64,000 nucleotides of DNA from positions 1 through 64,000 of the forward strand of contig JACTMO010000084.1 in the NCBI GenBank assembly GCA_014584605.1, written 5' to 3'. A program made the translations under genes and the position numbers. The stretch is from Bacteroidota bacterium (GTDB lineage Bacteria > Bacteroidota > Bacteroidia > Flavobacteriales_F > PHOS-HE28). This document shows positions 1 through 11,204 of the stretch, one piece after another (the first letter of the stretch is position 1; every line of letters begins with the position of its first letter). A model generated the notes under the pieces. It had not been told where the DNA came from. It worked only from the letters and a program-made list of their open reading frames with translations, and made no database searches.

Positions 1-384
1 GGAGGGTCGCTTCTTCATGCGCCAAAGAGATCGATCACGCTTCAGCTTGTCAAGATCTCAGCCGCAGGAGTTGTCAACAGGTTCTTCGAACCACCCATAG
101 GTGCTGCCGAGGTGCTTGGTTACCGGGTGTTCACCTTCGGCTTGCCCATGGAACGGGCACGCTTTGCCGCGGCTGGCTTGTGCATCGGGTGTATCACGTC
201 TTGGACCAGGCGCGAGCGGAGGCGGTCCATCACTTCGTTGCGCACTTCAGCAGTCAGGGAGCCCTTCAGGGAGGGTTTTGGCGAAAGGAATCCCGGTTTT
301 TCCATCAGGAATGTTTGAGCGGTTTAGGGAAGGCCAAGTGCAATTTTCCAGAAGGATGCCCAATAGTCGACGGAGTTCCGTTAG
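1..384. other. Gene-poor left edge
   Basis: Apart from one doubtful short ORF on the minus strand (120-305), I see no recognisable gene or RNA here. It is the region downstream of the RAYT-like transposase, and the sequence is cut by the window edge, so a gene entering from the left could be missed. Confidence 0.4.
120..305 (-). CDS. Doubtful small hypothetical protein (61 aa)
   Basis: A 61-residue reading frame, rich in Lys and Arg, with codon third positions that look GC-biased like the neighbours. It has no domain I recognise, no signal peptide and no membrane segment. It lies beyond the 3' end of the RAYT-like transposase gene on the same strand. It could be a real small basic protein, a fragment of an older gene, or chance. 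I keep it only because the codon pattern is not obviously random. Confidence 0.22.
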   Translation of the reverse strand: MEKPGFLSPKPSLKGSLTAEVRNEVMDRLRSRLVQDVIHPMHKPAAAKRARSMGKPKVNTR

Positions 385-945
385 TTACCGCCAATTCACC
401 GGGTTCTCCGCAATGTATTGCACAATGCGCGCGTATTCGCCACCCTGTCGACGGATGATCCGTTCATGGTAGCCCAACTGCCAGATGCTGCCGGAGGTTC
501 GTCGCATGGCAGCGTTTATGCGTTTGGTCGTCACCGATTTGAACGCGGCGATGATGGCACCCAGTGAACCAGGTGGCGGGCCTTTGGGTCTGGCACGCAG
601 GCTATTGAACGCACCTGCAGTGTCGATCCCCAGGGTCGACCGCTGGGGTGCCGGGCCTGTTGGTGGATCCAATACGAGGATGGCATGCAGATGGTCCGGC
701 ATGATCTGTAGTTGGTCCAGACGGGTTCCGGGATGGTGTTCCGGTATCGCGTTCCAGCGGTCCTGTACGATCAAGCCGGCATCGTTCAGTTCCATCTTGG
801 CCGTCGAGCCGGAGCCTATGATCCGCCCGAAGATCTCGCCCCGTCGATATGCGCAAATGGTCACGAAGTAGGCGCCCCGCGTGTAGTCGCGGCCGGGCAG
901 GCGGGGGTGTTTGTGGAAGGTGCGGGCCATGGGCTCGTATTCCAT
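385..945 (-). CDS. REP-associated tyrosine transposase-like protein (Y1 / IS200-like HUH)
   Basis: A 186-residue Y1-transposase (HUH endonuclease) family protein of the RAYT type. Visible marks are the metal-binding His-x-His in PDHLHAIL in the first half, a C-terminal helix segment YHERIIRRQGGEYARIVQYI that supplies candidate catalytic tyrosines, and the closing YIAENPVNW typical of this family. RAYTs are single-copy, usually non-self-mobile relatives of IS200/IS605 transposases that act on hairpin REP sequences. The start could be the first Met or the Met six residues later (MARTF). A short hairpin lies just upstream (962-980), but I see no clear REP array. The family call is firm; activity is unknown. 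Confidence 0.85.
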   Translation of the reverse strand: MEYEPMARTFHKHPRLPGRDYTRGAYFVTICAYRRGEIFGRIIGSGSTAKMELNDAGLIVQDRWNAIPEHHPGTRLDQLQIMPDHLHAILVLDPPTGPAPQRSTLGIDTAGAFNSLRARPKGPPPGSLGAIIAAFKSVTTKRINAAMRRTSGSIWQLGYHERIIRRQGGEYARIVQYIAENPVNWR

Positions 946-961
946 GGTGAAGGTAGCGTTG

Positions 962-980
962 GTCGACCCATGGGGTCGAC
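962..980. repeat. Short inverted repeat upstream of the RAYT-like gene
   Basis: An 8-bp inverted repeat GTCGACCC/GGGTCGAC with a 3-nt loop sits between the transposase start and the mutase gene end. RAYT genes are often flanked by REP hairpins, so it is a candidate recognition hairpin. It is short and could also be chance or a terminator stem. Confidence 0.35.
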
Positions 981-1010
981 GGTACAGGTGCGATCCTGAA
1001 GCGTCAGTGA

Positions 1011-4259
<3,249 letters not shown>

Positions 4260-4405
4260 GGATCGGTCACCCCCGCATGGGCGAAGGTGCTGCCGCGAAG
4301 TTCGTGCATGGCGCAGGCCCGTGGAAGGGCGGCCACCCGGTGTTTGAGGCGGGTCACCCGCGGGCGGGCGACGGCGGATTACCTTGCGGCCCCAATCGTG
4401 AAATC

Positions 4406-4879
4406 ATGCAGATCGCCAAGCACTCCGTGGTCTCCTTCCACTATACCCTGAACGACCCGGATGGTGTGCTGCTGGACACCAGCGCGGGCCGCGAGGTCTT
4501 TGCGTACCTGCATGGCGCCGGTCACATCGTCCCCGGGCTCGAGGAGCAGATGGAGGGCCGTACCAAAGGCGATACCATGGAGGTGGTGGTCCAACCGGAA
4601 AAGGGCTACGGCGAACTGGATGAGAGCCTGCTGCAGCGGGTGCCCAAGGACCGTTTCGGCGACCAGGCCGTGGAGGCCGGCATGCAGTTCCAAACACCGG
4701 ACAACCGGGTGTGGAGCGTGGTGGAGGTGAACCATGGCGACGTGGTGCTGAACGGGAACCATCCGCTGGCGGGCGTGACGCTGCACTTCAAGGTGGAGAT
4801 CACCGATGTGCGGGAGGCCACGGCCGACGAGATCGCGCACGGGCATGTGCATGGACCGGGCGGCCATCACCACCACTGA
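4406..4879 (+). CDS. SlyD-like FKBP-type peptidyl-prolyl isomerase
   Basis: Cytoplasmic peptidyl-prolyl cis-trans isomerase and folding chaperone of 157 residues. The N-terminal FKBP half carries YTLNDPDGVLLDTS and GLEEQMEGRTKGD. It is split by an insert-in-flap domain (about 70-125) as in SlyD, and the FKBP fold resumes with HPLAGVTLHFKVEI. The last dozen residues are His-rich (HGHVHGPGGHHHH), a metal-binding tail also typical of SlyD. The chosen start, MQIAKHSVVSFHY, matches the family's N-terminus; an upstream in-frame Met would add an unrelated leader. It is divergent from the mutase gene. Confidence 0.93.
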   Translation: MQIAKHSVVSFHYTLNDPDGVLLDTSAGREVFAYLHGAGHIVPGLEEQMEGRTKGDTMEVVVQPEKGYGELDESLLQRVPKDRFGDQAVEAGMQFQTPDNRVWSVVEVNHGDVVLNGNHPLAGVTLHFKVEITDVREATADEIAHGHVHGPGGHHHH

Positions 4880-4988
4880 GCCGGCCTGAAGGCCGCGGCA
4901 GGGCTGCGGTCGGGTCGATGCGTGCGCGGGAGTGTACGGACCTGCGCGACGGGGTCTCTCCGGGCCTTGGGCCGGTGGCCCCGCCCGG

Positions 4989-5294
4989 TCACTGCTCCGG
5001 CACCAGCACGAAGATCTCCTCGTTGTCGCGCTTCATCAGGTAGCGCTCCCGGGCGAACTTCTCCAGCAGTTGCTTGTCGCTGGTGAGCTGGTGCAGGTGT
5101 TGCCGGGTGACGCCGATCTGTTCCTGGTACCAGGTCTGTTCGCGCTTCATGTGCGCCAGTTGTCGGCGCAGCTTGAAGGTGGTCCACAGGTCGTACTCGT
5201 CAAAAAAGGCGATCCAGGCGAACAGCACCAGGACCGCGACACCATAGCGGTTGCGGAGCTGGGCGGGCACGAAGCGGAGGGCGCGGACCTTCAC
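4989..5294 (-). CDS. Septum formation initiator family protein (FtsB/DivIC-like)
   Basis: A 101-residue bitopic protein with a short basic cytoplasmic N-terminus, one membrane span at about residues 18-34 (GVAVLVLFAWIAFFDEY), then a coiled coil rich in Gln, Arg, Leu and Lys up to about 85. It ends in the family signature ARERYLMKRDNEEIFVL. Proteins of this family form a divisome complex with FtsL and FtsQ. It is followed downstream by the SlyD-like gene on the opposite strand. Family call is secure; the FtsB versus DivIC name is only convention. Confidence 0.9.
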   Translation of the reverse strand: MKVRALRFVPAQLRNRYGVAVLVLFAWIAFFDEYDLWTTFKLRRQLAHMKREQTWYQEQIGVTRQHLHQLTSDKQLLEKFARERYLMKRDNEEIFVLVPEQ

Positions 5295-5373
5295 ACGGCG
5301 AAGGTGGCGGCAGGACGGGGCGGGCGCAGGACCTGTACGCGGTGCACGATCAACGATCGATCGTGCAAAACCA

Positions 5374-7002
5374 TCAACCCATGAAGGGGTAACGGTGGTC
5401 GGTGGGCGGCACGAAGTTCTCCTTGATGGTGCGGGCGTTCACCCAGCGCAGCAGGTTGAGGTAGCTGCCGGCCTTGTCGTTGGTGCCGCTGCCGCGCGCG
5501 CCGCCGAAGGGCTGCTGGCCCACCACCGCGCCCGTGGGCTTGTCGTTGATGTAGAAGTTGCCCGCGGCATGGCGCAGGGCCGTCGTGGCTTCCACGATGG
5601 CCGCACGGTCGCTGCTGAACACCGCGCCGGTGAGGGCGTAGGGACTGGTGGAATCGACCATCTTCAAGGTCTTCGACCAGTCCTTCGCGGGGTAGACATG
5701 GACCGTGAGCACCGGTCCGAAGATCTCCTCGCACATGGTGAGGCTCCGCGGGTCCTTGGTGACGGCGACGGTGGGTTCGATGAACCAGCCCACGCTCTTG
5801 TCGTACTTGCCCCCGGCGATGATGCTGATGTTCTTCCGGTCCTTCCGCAGGCTGTCGATGTATGCGGCGATCTTGTCGAAGGCTTTCTCGTCGATGACGG
5901 CGTTGATGAAGTTCTTCGGGTCGCGCGGGCTGCCCATCTTGAAGCTCTCCAGGTCGGCCAGGAGCTCCTTCTTCACCGCAGGCCACAGGTTGTCGGGGAT
6001 GTAGGCCCGGCTGGCGGCGCTGCATTTCTGCCCCTGGAACTCGAAGGCACCCCGGCTCAGTGCGGTGGCCACCTCCACCGGGTCGGCGCTGGGGTGCGCG
6101 ATCACGAAGTCCTTGCCGCCGGTTTCGCCCACGATGCGCGGGTAGCTGCGGTAGGTGCGGATGTTGGCGCCGATGGTGGCCCAGATGGTCTGGAACACGC
6201 CGGTGCTGCCGGTGAAGTGGATGCCGGCGAAGTCGGGGTGGGCGAAGATCACCTCCCCGGCGTCCTTGCCGCTGACGTGCATGAGGTTGATGACGCCTCC
6301 GGGAAGGCCTGCGGCGCGGAAGATGTCCATGAGCACCTGCGCGCTGTACACCTGGCTGTCCGCGCATTTCCACACCACGGTGTTGCCCATGAGGGCCGGG
6401 CTGGCCGGCAGGTTGCCGGCGATGCTGGTGAAGTTGAAGGGGGTGAGCGCGAAGACAAAACCTTCCAGCGGACGGTACTCCACGCGGTTCCACGTGCCGG
6501 CCGGGCTGTACGGCTGGTCGCGGTAGATCTGCTGCATGTAGTGCACGTTGAACCGCAGGAAGTCGGCGAACTCACAGGCCGCGTCGATCTCGGCCTGGAA
6601 CATGTTCTTGCTCTGCGCCAGCATGCTGGCGGCGTTGATGGCGGCACGCCACGGGCCGCTCACCAGGTCGGCCGCCTTCAGGAAGATGGCCGCGCGGTCC
6701 TCCCAGCGCATCGCCTCCCAGTCCCGCCTGGCCTTCAGGGCGGCGGCGATGGCCTGTTTGACGTGCCCCTTGTCGCCGTGGTGGCTGTAGCCCAGGATGT
6801 GCTTGTGCTGGTGCGGGGGGCGCACCGCACGGCGGTCCTTGGTCTCCACGGGCTTTCCGCCGATCCACATGGGCAGCTCGCGCCGCTCCTTCATCATGCG
6901 GTCGTACGTGGCCAGGAGCTGTTCGCGCTCCCGGGTGCCCGGGGCGTAGGAGAGCACCGGTTCGTTGAGCGGGGCGGGGCTGTGGAAGATGGCGTCGGTC
7001 AT
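5374..7002 (-). CDS. pruA: L-glutamate gamma-semialdehyde (delta-1-pyrroline-5-carboxylate) dehydrogenase
   Basis: NAD-dependent oxidation of glutamate semialdehyde to glutamate, the second step of proline breakdown. The 542-residue protein is an aldehyde dehydrogenase of the Bacteroidota/eukaryote PruA type. It carries TPFNFTSIAGNLPASPALMGN, the glutamate motif VGETGGKD, the catalytic cysteine in FQGQKCSAASR, and C-terminal FGGARGSGTNDK. I chose the Met of MTDAIFHSPAPLNEP because the family begins in this way; an earlier in-frame Met at 7032 would add ten unrelated residues. No proline dehydrogenase gene is adjacent. Confidence 0.95.
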   Translation of the reverse strand: MTDAIFHSPAPLNEPVLSYAPGTREREQLLATYDRMMKERRELPMWIGGKPVETKDRRAVRPPHQHKHILGYSHHGDKGHVKQAIAAALKARRDWEAMRWEDRAAIFLKAADLVSGPWRAAINAASMLAQSKNMFQAEIDAACEFADFLRFNVHYMQQIYRDQPYSPAGTWNRVEYRPLEGFVFALTPFNFTSIAGNLPASPALMGNTVVWKCADSQVYSAQVLMDIFRAAGLPGGVINLMHVSGKDAGEVIFAHPDFAGIHFTGSTGVFQTIWATIGANIRTYRSYPRIVGETGGKDFVIAHPSADPVEVATALSRGAFEFQGQKCSAASRAYIPDNLWPAVKKELLADLESFKMGSPRDPKNFINAVIDEKAFDKIAAYIDSLRKDRKNISIIAGGKYDKSVGWFIEPTVAVTKDPRSLTMCEEIFGPVLTVHVYPAKDWSKTLKMVDSTSPYALTGAVFSSDRAAIVEATTALRHAAGNFYINDKPTGAVVGQQPFGGARGSGTNDKAGSYLNLLRWVNARTIKENFVPPTDHRYPFMG

Positions 7003-7063
7003 GGCTCGGTTCGGGGCGACGAAGATACCCACCCTGCGGCGGACCGTCGCTGCCGTCCGGGGC

Positions 7064-7699
7064 TCAGACCAGGTCGTCGAAGCGGAAGATGTCGTCCACG
7101 GGCGACCCGGCGGCGATGTCGCAGATGGGCTTCACGATGCCGTCGCTCAATCGGTATACCCAACCGTGCAGATGCGGCCCGCCCCGCTGCTTCCACGCCC
7201 GCTGGATGATGCTGGTCTTCAACAGGTCGAAGACCTGTTCCTGCACGTTGAGCTCCACCATGCGGTCCAGACGGGCCTGCTCAGTGGGCTGCGCGTCCAC
7301 ATCGCTCCGATGGAGGCGGTACACATCCTTGATGTTCCGGAGCCACTTGTTGATGAGGCCGTAGTCCTGGTGCGTCATGGCCGCATGCACCCCGCCGCAG
7401 CCGTAGTGGCCGCACACGATCACGTGCTTCACCTGAAGGATGTCCACGGCGTACTGCAGTACGCTCAGCAGGTTCAGGTCGGTATGCACCACCATGTTGG
7501 CGATGTTGCGATGCACGAAGATCTCGCCCGGCTGGGTGCCGGTGATCTCGTTGGCGGGCACGCGGCTGTCGCTGCAGCCGATCCAGAGGAACTCCGGACG
7601 CTGGAGCTTCTCCAGCCGTTCAAAGAAGGCGGGGTCGCGGGCGACCGTGTCCTCGGCCCAGGCTCTGTTGTTGAGCAGGAGCTTCTTGTAGCTTTCCAT
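7064..7699 (-). CDS. Beta-class carbonic anhydrase
   Basis: Zinc enzyme interconverting CO2 and bicarbonate; 211 residues. Zinc ligands of a type I beta enzyme are all present: Cys42 and the Asp44/Arg46 dyad in CSDSRVP, His98 and Cys101 in CGHYGCGG. The start MESYKKLLLNNR matches the family; a longer frame would overlap the upstream gene. It lies 10 bp downstream of the SulP transporter gene on the same strand, so the two are probably one transcript for bicarbonate uptake and conversion. Confidence 0.95.
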   Translation of the reverse strand: MESYKKLLLNNRAWAEDTVARDPAFFERLEKLQRPEFLWIGCSDSRVPANEITGTQPGEIFVHRNIANMVVHTDLNLLSVLQYAVDILQVKHVIVCGHYGCGGVHAAMTHQDYGLINKWLRNIKDVYRLHRSDVDAQPTEQARLDRMVELNVQEQVFDLLKTSIIQRAWKQRGGPHLHGWVYRLSDGIVKPICDIAAGSPVDDIFRFDDLV

Positions 7700-7709
7700 G
7701 CGTACGGTT

Positions 7710-9287
7710 TCAGGGGTTGGCCACGGCCAGCATCGTAGGGGTTTCCTCGATCTCTGCACCGGGACGTCCAGGCAGGTTCATCAACTGCAAGCGGATGTGA
7801 CGTTCGGCACAGGTGGCGGCGAGATCGTCGATGATCTCGAGGACGTCGGGGTCCAGGTCCATGGAGCGCTTGCCGTCGATCACCACGCGGGCACCATCGG
7901 GGATGCCGCTCAAGGTACGCTTGATCCCCGCTTTGTTCAGGAAGGTCACGTCCTCGCTGAGCTCGATGTAGATGGGCATGCCCGGTTTGTAGCGCGTGGG
8001 GTCGTAGTGGAAGGGCACCTTGTAGTTCTTCCACAGGATATGGATGAAGGCCATGGCCAGGCCCAGGGCCACACCCCGCAGCAGGTCGTTGGTGACGGCC
8101 ATGAAGGCTACCGTGGCGATGAAGGGCAGGAACTGGGGCAGCCCCTGTGCCCACATCGCCTTGAACAGCGACGGCTTGGCCAGCTTCCAGCCCACCAGCA
8201 GCAGGATCGCCGCCAGGCTGGCCAGCGGCACCATGCGCAGCAGGCCGGCGATGGTGAACACCGCCACCAGCAGCCACAGTCCGTGGAGCATCGCAGCGAG
8301 TTTGGTGCGGCCCCCGCTCTGGACATTGGCCGAACTGCGCACGATGACCTGGGTGACGGGCAGGCCGCCGAGCAGGCCGCTGACGATGTTGCCCGCGCCC
8401 TGGGCGAAGAGCTCGCGGTTGGCCGGGGTGTTCCGCTTATGCGGGTCCAGCTTGTCCGAGGCCTCCACGCACAGCAGCGTTTCGATGCTGGCCACCACCG
8501 CGATGGTGAAGGCCACCTTCCAGAAGGCTCCGCTGCCCATGGCGGTGAAGGAGGGCAGGAGGTAGGACCCCGGGTCGCGCAGGTCGGGCAGCGACACGTA
8601 GTGACCGGGACCGATGGCCAGGGCGGGGACCTCGGCGAAGCCCAGGGCCATCAGCACACCCAGCACCACCGCCAGCAAGGGGCCGGGGATGTAGCGCAGC
8701 CAGGGGTGTCTTTGCACCGCGGGCCGGTCCCAGGCCAGCATCAACAGCAGGCAGGCCACGGTGATCAGTACCGCACCCCAGGCGGGGTCGCCGACGGCAT
8801 GCAGCAGCTCCTGGAAGGTGTTCATGTGGTTGGGCTGCTCGAAGCTCTGGTCCCCCATGTGGTCGAGGTCGTCGCCCATGGCGTGCGGAAGCTGCTTGAA
8901 CACGATGATGATGCCGATGCCGGCGAGCATGCCTTTGATCACCGAGCTGGGGAAGTAGTACGCGATGACGCCGGCCCGCAGGAAGCCCAGCGCCACCTGG
9001 ACCACCCCGGCCATCACCACGGCGCCCAGCAGGGCTTCGAAGCCGCCCAGCTCGGCGATGCCGGTGGCCACAATGGCCGTGAGGCCGGCCGCCGGACCGG
9101 AAACGCCCAGCGCCGACCCGCTGGCGGCGCCCACGAGCAGGCCACCGACCACCCCGGCGATCAGACCGGATACCGGTGGCGCCCCGCAGGCGACGGCGAT
9201 GCCCAGGCACAACGGCAGGGCGACGAGAAAGACCACCAGCGAGGCCGGCAGGTCGTTACGGACATGACGCAGGAGGGATCCTCCCAT
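7710..9287 (-). CDS. SulP-family inorganic anion transporter (likely bicarbonate)
   Basis: Inner-membrane anion transporter of 525 residues. The N-terminal part has many membrane spans, with GVSGPAAGLTAIVATGIAELGG among the early helices. The C-terminal cytoplasmic STAS domain (about 420-510) is visible as LSEDVTFLNKAGIKRTL and GARVVIDGKRSMDLDPDVLE. Substrate is inferred from context: a beta-carbonic anhydrase follows after 10 bp, and SulP proteins linked to carbonic anhydrase commonly carry bicarbonate. Sulfate or another anion is possible. The start MGGSLLRHVRNDL is chosen over an upstream Met that gives a poor leader. Confidence 0.93.
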   Translation of the reverse strand: MGGSLLRHVRNDLPASLVVFLVALPLCLGIAVACGAPPVSGLIAGVVGGLLVGAASGSALGVSGPAAGLTAIVATGIAELGGFEALLGAVVMAGVVQVALGFLRAGVIAYYFPSSVIKGMLAGIGIIIVFKQLPHAMGDDLDHMGDQSFEQPNHMNTFQELLHAVGDPAWGAVLITVACLLLMLAWDRPAVQRHPWLRYIPGPLLAVVLGVLMALGFAEVPALAIGPGHYVSLPDLRDPGSYLLPSFTAMGSGAFWKVAFTIAVVASIETLLCVEASDKLDPHKRNTPANRELFAQGAGNIVSGLLGGLPVTQVIVRSSANVQSGGRTKLAAMLHGLWLLVAVFTIAGLLRMVPLASLAAILLLVGWKLAKPSLFKAMWAQGLPQFLPFIATVAFMAVTNDLLRGVALGLAMAFIHILWKNYKVPFHYDPTRYKPGMPIYIELSEDVTFLNKAGIKRTLSGIPDGARVVIDGKRSMDLDPDVLEIIDDLAATCAERHIRLQLMNLPGRPGAEIEETPTMLAVANP

Positions 9288-9373
9288 GGAAGAAAAGGTT
9301 TGGGGTCGAACAGGGAACAAAAACACCGGTCCCGCCGGGGGGGGGCGGGTGCGGCACCCGTGGCGCCGAAGGT

Positions 9374-9667
9374 TCAGCCCTGTTCGGGCGGCGGCACGTG
9401 GATGCGCCGGATGCCTTCCGGAAGGCGGCCCGCATCGTGGCAGCCCAGCCGGGCCACCAGGCGCCCGCCCGGGTGGACGGCCGCACCGCTGGTGGGCAGG
9501 GCCACCGCCCCCGCATGGCCCACCTCCTCCTCGGCGGCGGGCAGCTGCCCACTATCCATGTGCATGGCGGCCAACAGCCGGTCCGCCGCCTGGATCGATG
9601 CCGGCAAGGCCACCAGCGCCACCGCCATCAGGAGCGGTACTGCGGTGCGGAGGATCGTGCGGAGCAT
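9374..9667 (-). CDS. Small secreted hypothetical protein (97 aa)
   Basis: The first 27 residues form a clear signal peptide (MLRTILRTAVPLLMAVALVA, cleaved near SIQA-AD), followed by about 70 residues with Gly, His, Pro and Arg but no recognised domain. A good TACTTTTG box on the same strand at 9688-9695 lies 20 bp upstream of the start, which supports it as a real gene. It precedes the SulP-carbonic anhydrase pair by about 90 bp. Function unknown. Confidence 0.55.
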   Translation of the reverse strand: MLRTILRTAVPLLMAVALVALPASIQAADRLLAAMHMDSGQLPAAEEEVGHAGAVALPTSGAAVHPGGRLVARLGCHDAGRLPEGIRRIHVPPPEQG

Positions 9668-9687
9668 GCCGTGCAGCGGGTGGGCCG

Positions 9688-9695
9688 CAAAAGTA
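9688..9695 (-). promoter_or_regulatory. -7 promoter box TACTTTTG
   Basis: Exact match to the Bacteroidota -7 consensus TAnnTTTG on the minus strand, 20 bp before the start of the small secreted protein at 9667. I see no convincing -33 TTTG partner. Confidence 0.5.
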
Positions 9696-9714
9696 TGGGT
9701 TCGAAGCCGGAAGC

Positions 9715-10101
9715 TCAGTTGGCCAGGAACGGATAGCCCAGGATGAACTCGGGAATGTCCACCTCGAAGCTTTCGCCGCTCTCCTGATCCCGCATCACGT
9801 AAGCCCCCAGCATCCGGCCCAGACCGCTCCGCAGGTCGCACTGGCTGCTGTAGGTGAAATGGCCGCCCGGCGCCAGCACCGGGGTTTCGCCCACCACGCC
9901 CGGGCCCTCCACCACCCGCCTCGGTGCCAGGCTGTCCCAGATCACCCAGCGGCGCCGCAACAGCCGCACGGTGTGGCGACCCTCGTTGGCGATGGTGATC
10001 CGGTAGGTGAAGATGTAGCGGTCCTGCTTGGCATCGCTCAGCTCCTCGGCGAAGCGGACCTTCACGCTGACGCGGATCCCTTTGGTGACCGTGGTGGGCA
10101 T
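9715..10101 (-). CDS. apaG: ApaG family protein
   Basis: A 128-residue single-domain protein of the ApaG (DUF525) immunoglobulin-like fold. Visible motifs are the N-terminal IRVSVKVRF, YIFTYRITIANEG, RRWVIWD, VVGETPVLAPGGHFTYSSQC and the closing GSGESFEVDIPEF-like segment. In enterobacteria apaG is linked with Co2+/Mg2+ efflux phenotypes and sits near apaH and ksgA; neither neighbour is present here. The start MPTTVTKGIRV matches the family; an upstream Met would add 14 poorly conserved residues. Confidence 0.92.
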   Translation of the reverse strand: MPTTVTKGIRVSVKVRFAEELSDAKQDRYIFTYRITIANEGRHTVRLLRRRWVIWDSLAPRRVVEGPGVVGETPVLAPGGHFTYSSQCDLRSGLGRMLGAYVMRDQESGESFEVDIPEFILGYPFLAN

Positions 10102-10169
10102 CTGGGTGCAAGAATAACGCGCACAAGGCAGCCTCCGTTGCATGTCCGGGGATCGGGTAGCTTGGCCAC

Positions 10170-11201
10170 ATGATCCCCCGTTCCTTCCTGCTCGGCCCGA
10201 TGCTCAGCGCGCCGCTCCTCCTCAGCGCCCAGTACAACAGCCCGGAGAGCGTGGAATACGACCCCACGGGCGACCGCTACTTCGTGAGCAACCTGGGCGA
10301 TGGCACCATCCAACAGCAGGACCAGGCCGGTACCGTCACCCCCTTTGCCAGCGTCAGCCCCGACCCCTATGGGCTGGAGATCCTGGGGGATACGCTGTAC
10401 GCCTGCAGCGGAGGGCGGGTGAAGGGCTTCCTGCTGAGCAATGGCACGCAGGTCCTCGACCTGAACACGGGCGCGGGTTTCCTGAACGGGATCGCCACGG
10501 ACGGACACTTCCTGTACGTCACCGATTTCAGCGGGCAGCAGATCTTCCGCGTGGAGCCTTCCACCGCCAGCGTCACCACCTGGGTGGCGGGCACGGGCGG
10601 CACACCGAACGGCATCGTGTACGAACCCGTGTTCGACGTGCTGCTGGTGGCCTACTGGGGCCCCGGGGCCATCGTGCGGGGCTATGACCGGTCCACTGCG
10701 GCCATCATGGGGAACGTCAGCACGGGCGTGGGCAACATCGATGGGATCACGATCGAGTGCCACGGCCTGGTGCTGATCTCCTCCTGGAGCCCGGACCGGA
10801 TCACACGGTTCGAATGGGGCGTCATGTCCCCGCAGTTCGAAGACCTCCAGGTGCCGGCGCTGAGCCAGCCGGCCGACATCGACTTCGACACCGTGCACGA
10901 CCGGATCTGCATTCCCAGCGGGGGCAACGACCAGGTGGTGCTGTTCGACCTCGCCGACTGCGCCACTGCCGCGCCCGGGTCCTCACCAACCGCAGCTTTC
11001 TCGGTGTCCCTCACCGCGGACGGCCATGCCCTGCGGCTCCAGGGTCTGCCGCCGGACGCGCCCGCGTACCGCCTGCTGGATGTCACCGGCAGGTTGCTCC
11101 GCACAGGCCGCCCGCAAGCCACCGTCGACCTGCCGGCCTGCACGGGTGTGGTCCTCGTTCAGGTCGACGGCTTCGGGGTGCGCCGCCTCATCGTGCCGTG
11201 A
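10170..11201 (+). CDS. Secreted beta-propeller protein with T9SS type A sorting domain
   Basis: 343 residues: signal peptide (about 1-20, ending LLLSAQ), then an SMP-30/NHL-like propeller with repeats of the type YFVSNLGDGTI, YVTDFSGQQIFRVE and GIVYEPVFDVLLVAYW. A C-terminal domain of about 65 residues follows (YRLLDVTGRLLRTGR to the basic end RRLIVP), the pattern of type A T9SS cargo signals. It is likely exported to the cell surface. Ligand or enzymatic role is unknown; lactonase-type catalytic residues could not be assigned. It converges with the T9SS plug protein gene. Confidence 0.75.
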   Translation: MIPRSFLLGPMLSAPLLLSAQYNSPESVEYDPTGDRYFVSNLGDGTIQQQDQAGTVTPFASVSPDPYGLEILGDTLYACSGGRVKGFLLSNGTQVLDLNTGAGFLNGIATDGHFLYVTDFSGQQIFRVEPSTASVTTWVAGTGGTPNGIVYEPVFDVLLVAYWGPGAIVRGYDRSTAAIMGNVSTGVGNIDGITIECHGLVLISSWSPDRITRFEWGVMSPQFEDLQVPALSQPADIDFDTVHDRICIPSGGNDQVVLFDLADCATAAPGSSPTAAFSVSLTADGHALRLQGLPPDAPAYRLLDVTGRLLRTGRPQATVDLPACTGVVLVQVDGFGVRRLIVP

Positions 11202-11204
11202 GGT

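Noticed and set aside
5251-7209. A 652-residue plus-strand frame over the P5C dehydrogenase gene
   Set aside because: Antisense shadow of a clear aldehyde dehydrogenase; no motif and a composition typical of reverse-strand GC-rich frames.
7698-9746. A 682-residue plus-strand frame over the SulP gene
   Set aside because: Antisense shadow of the SulP transporter; His/Gln-rich with no domain.
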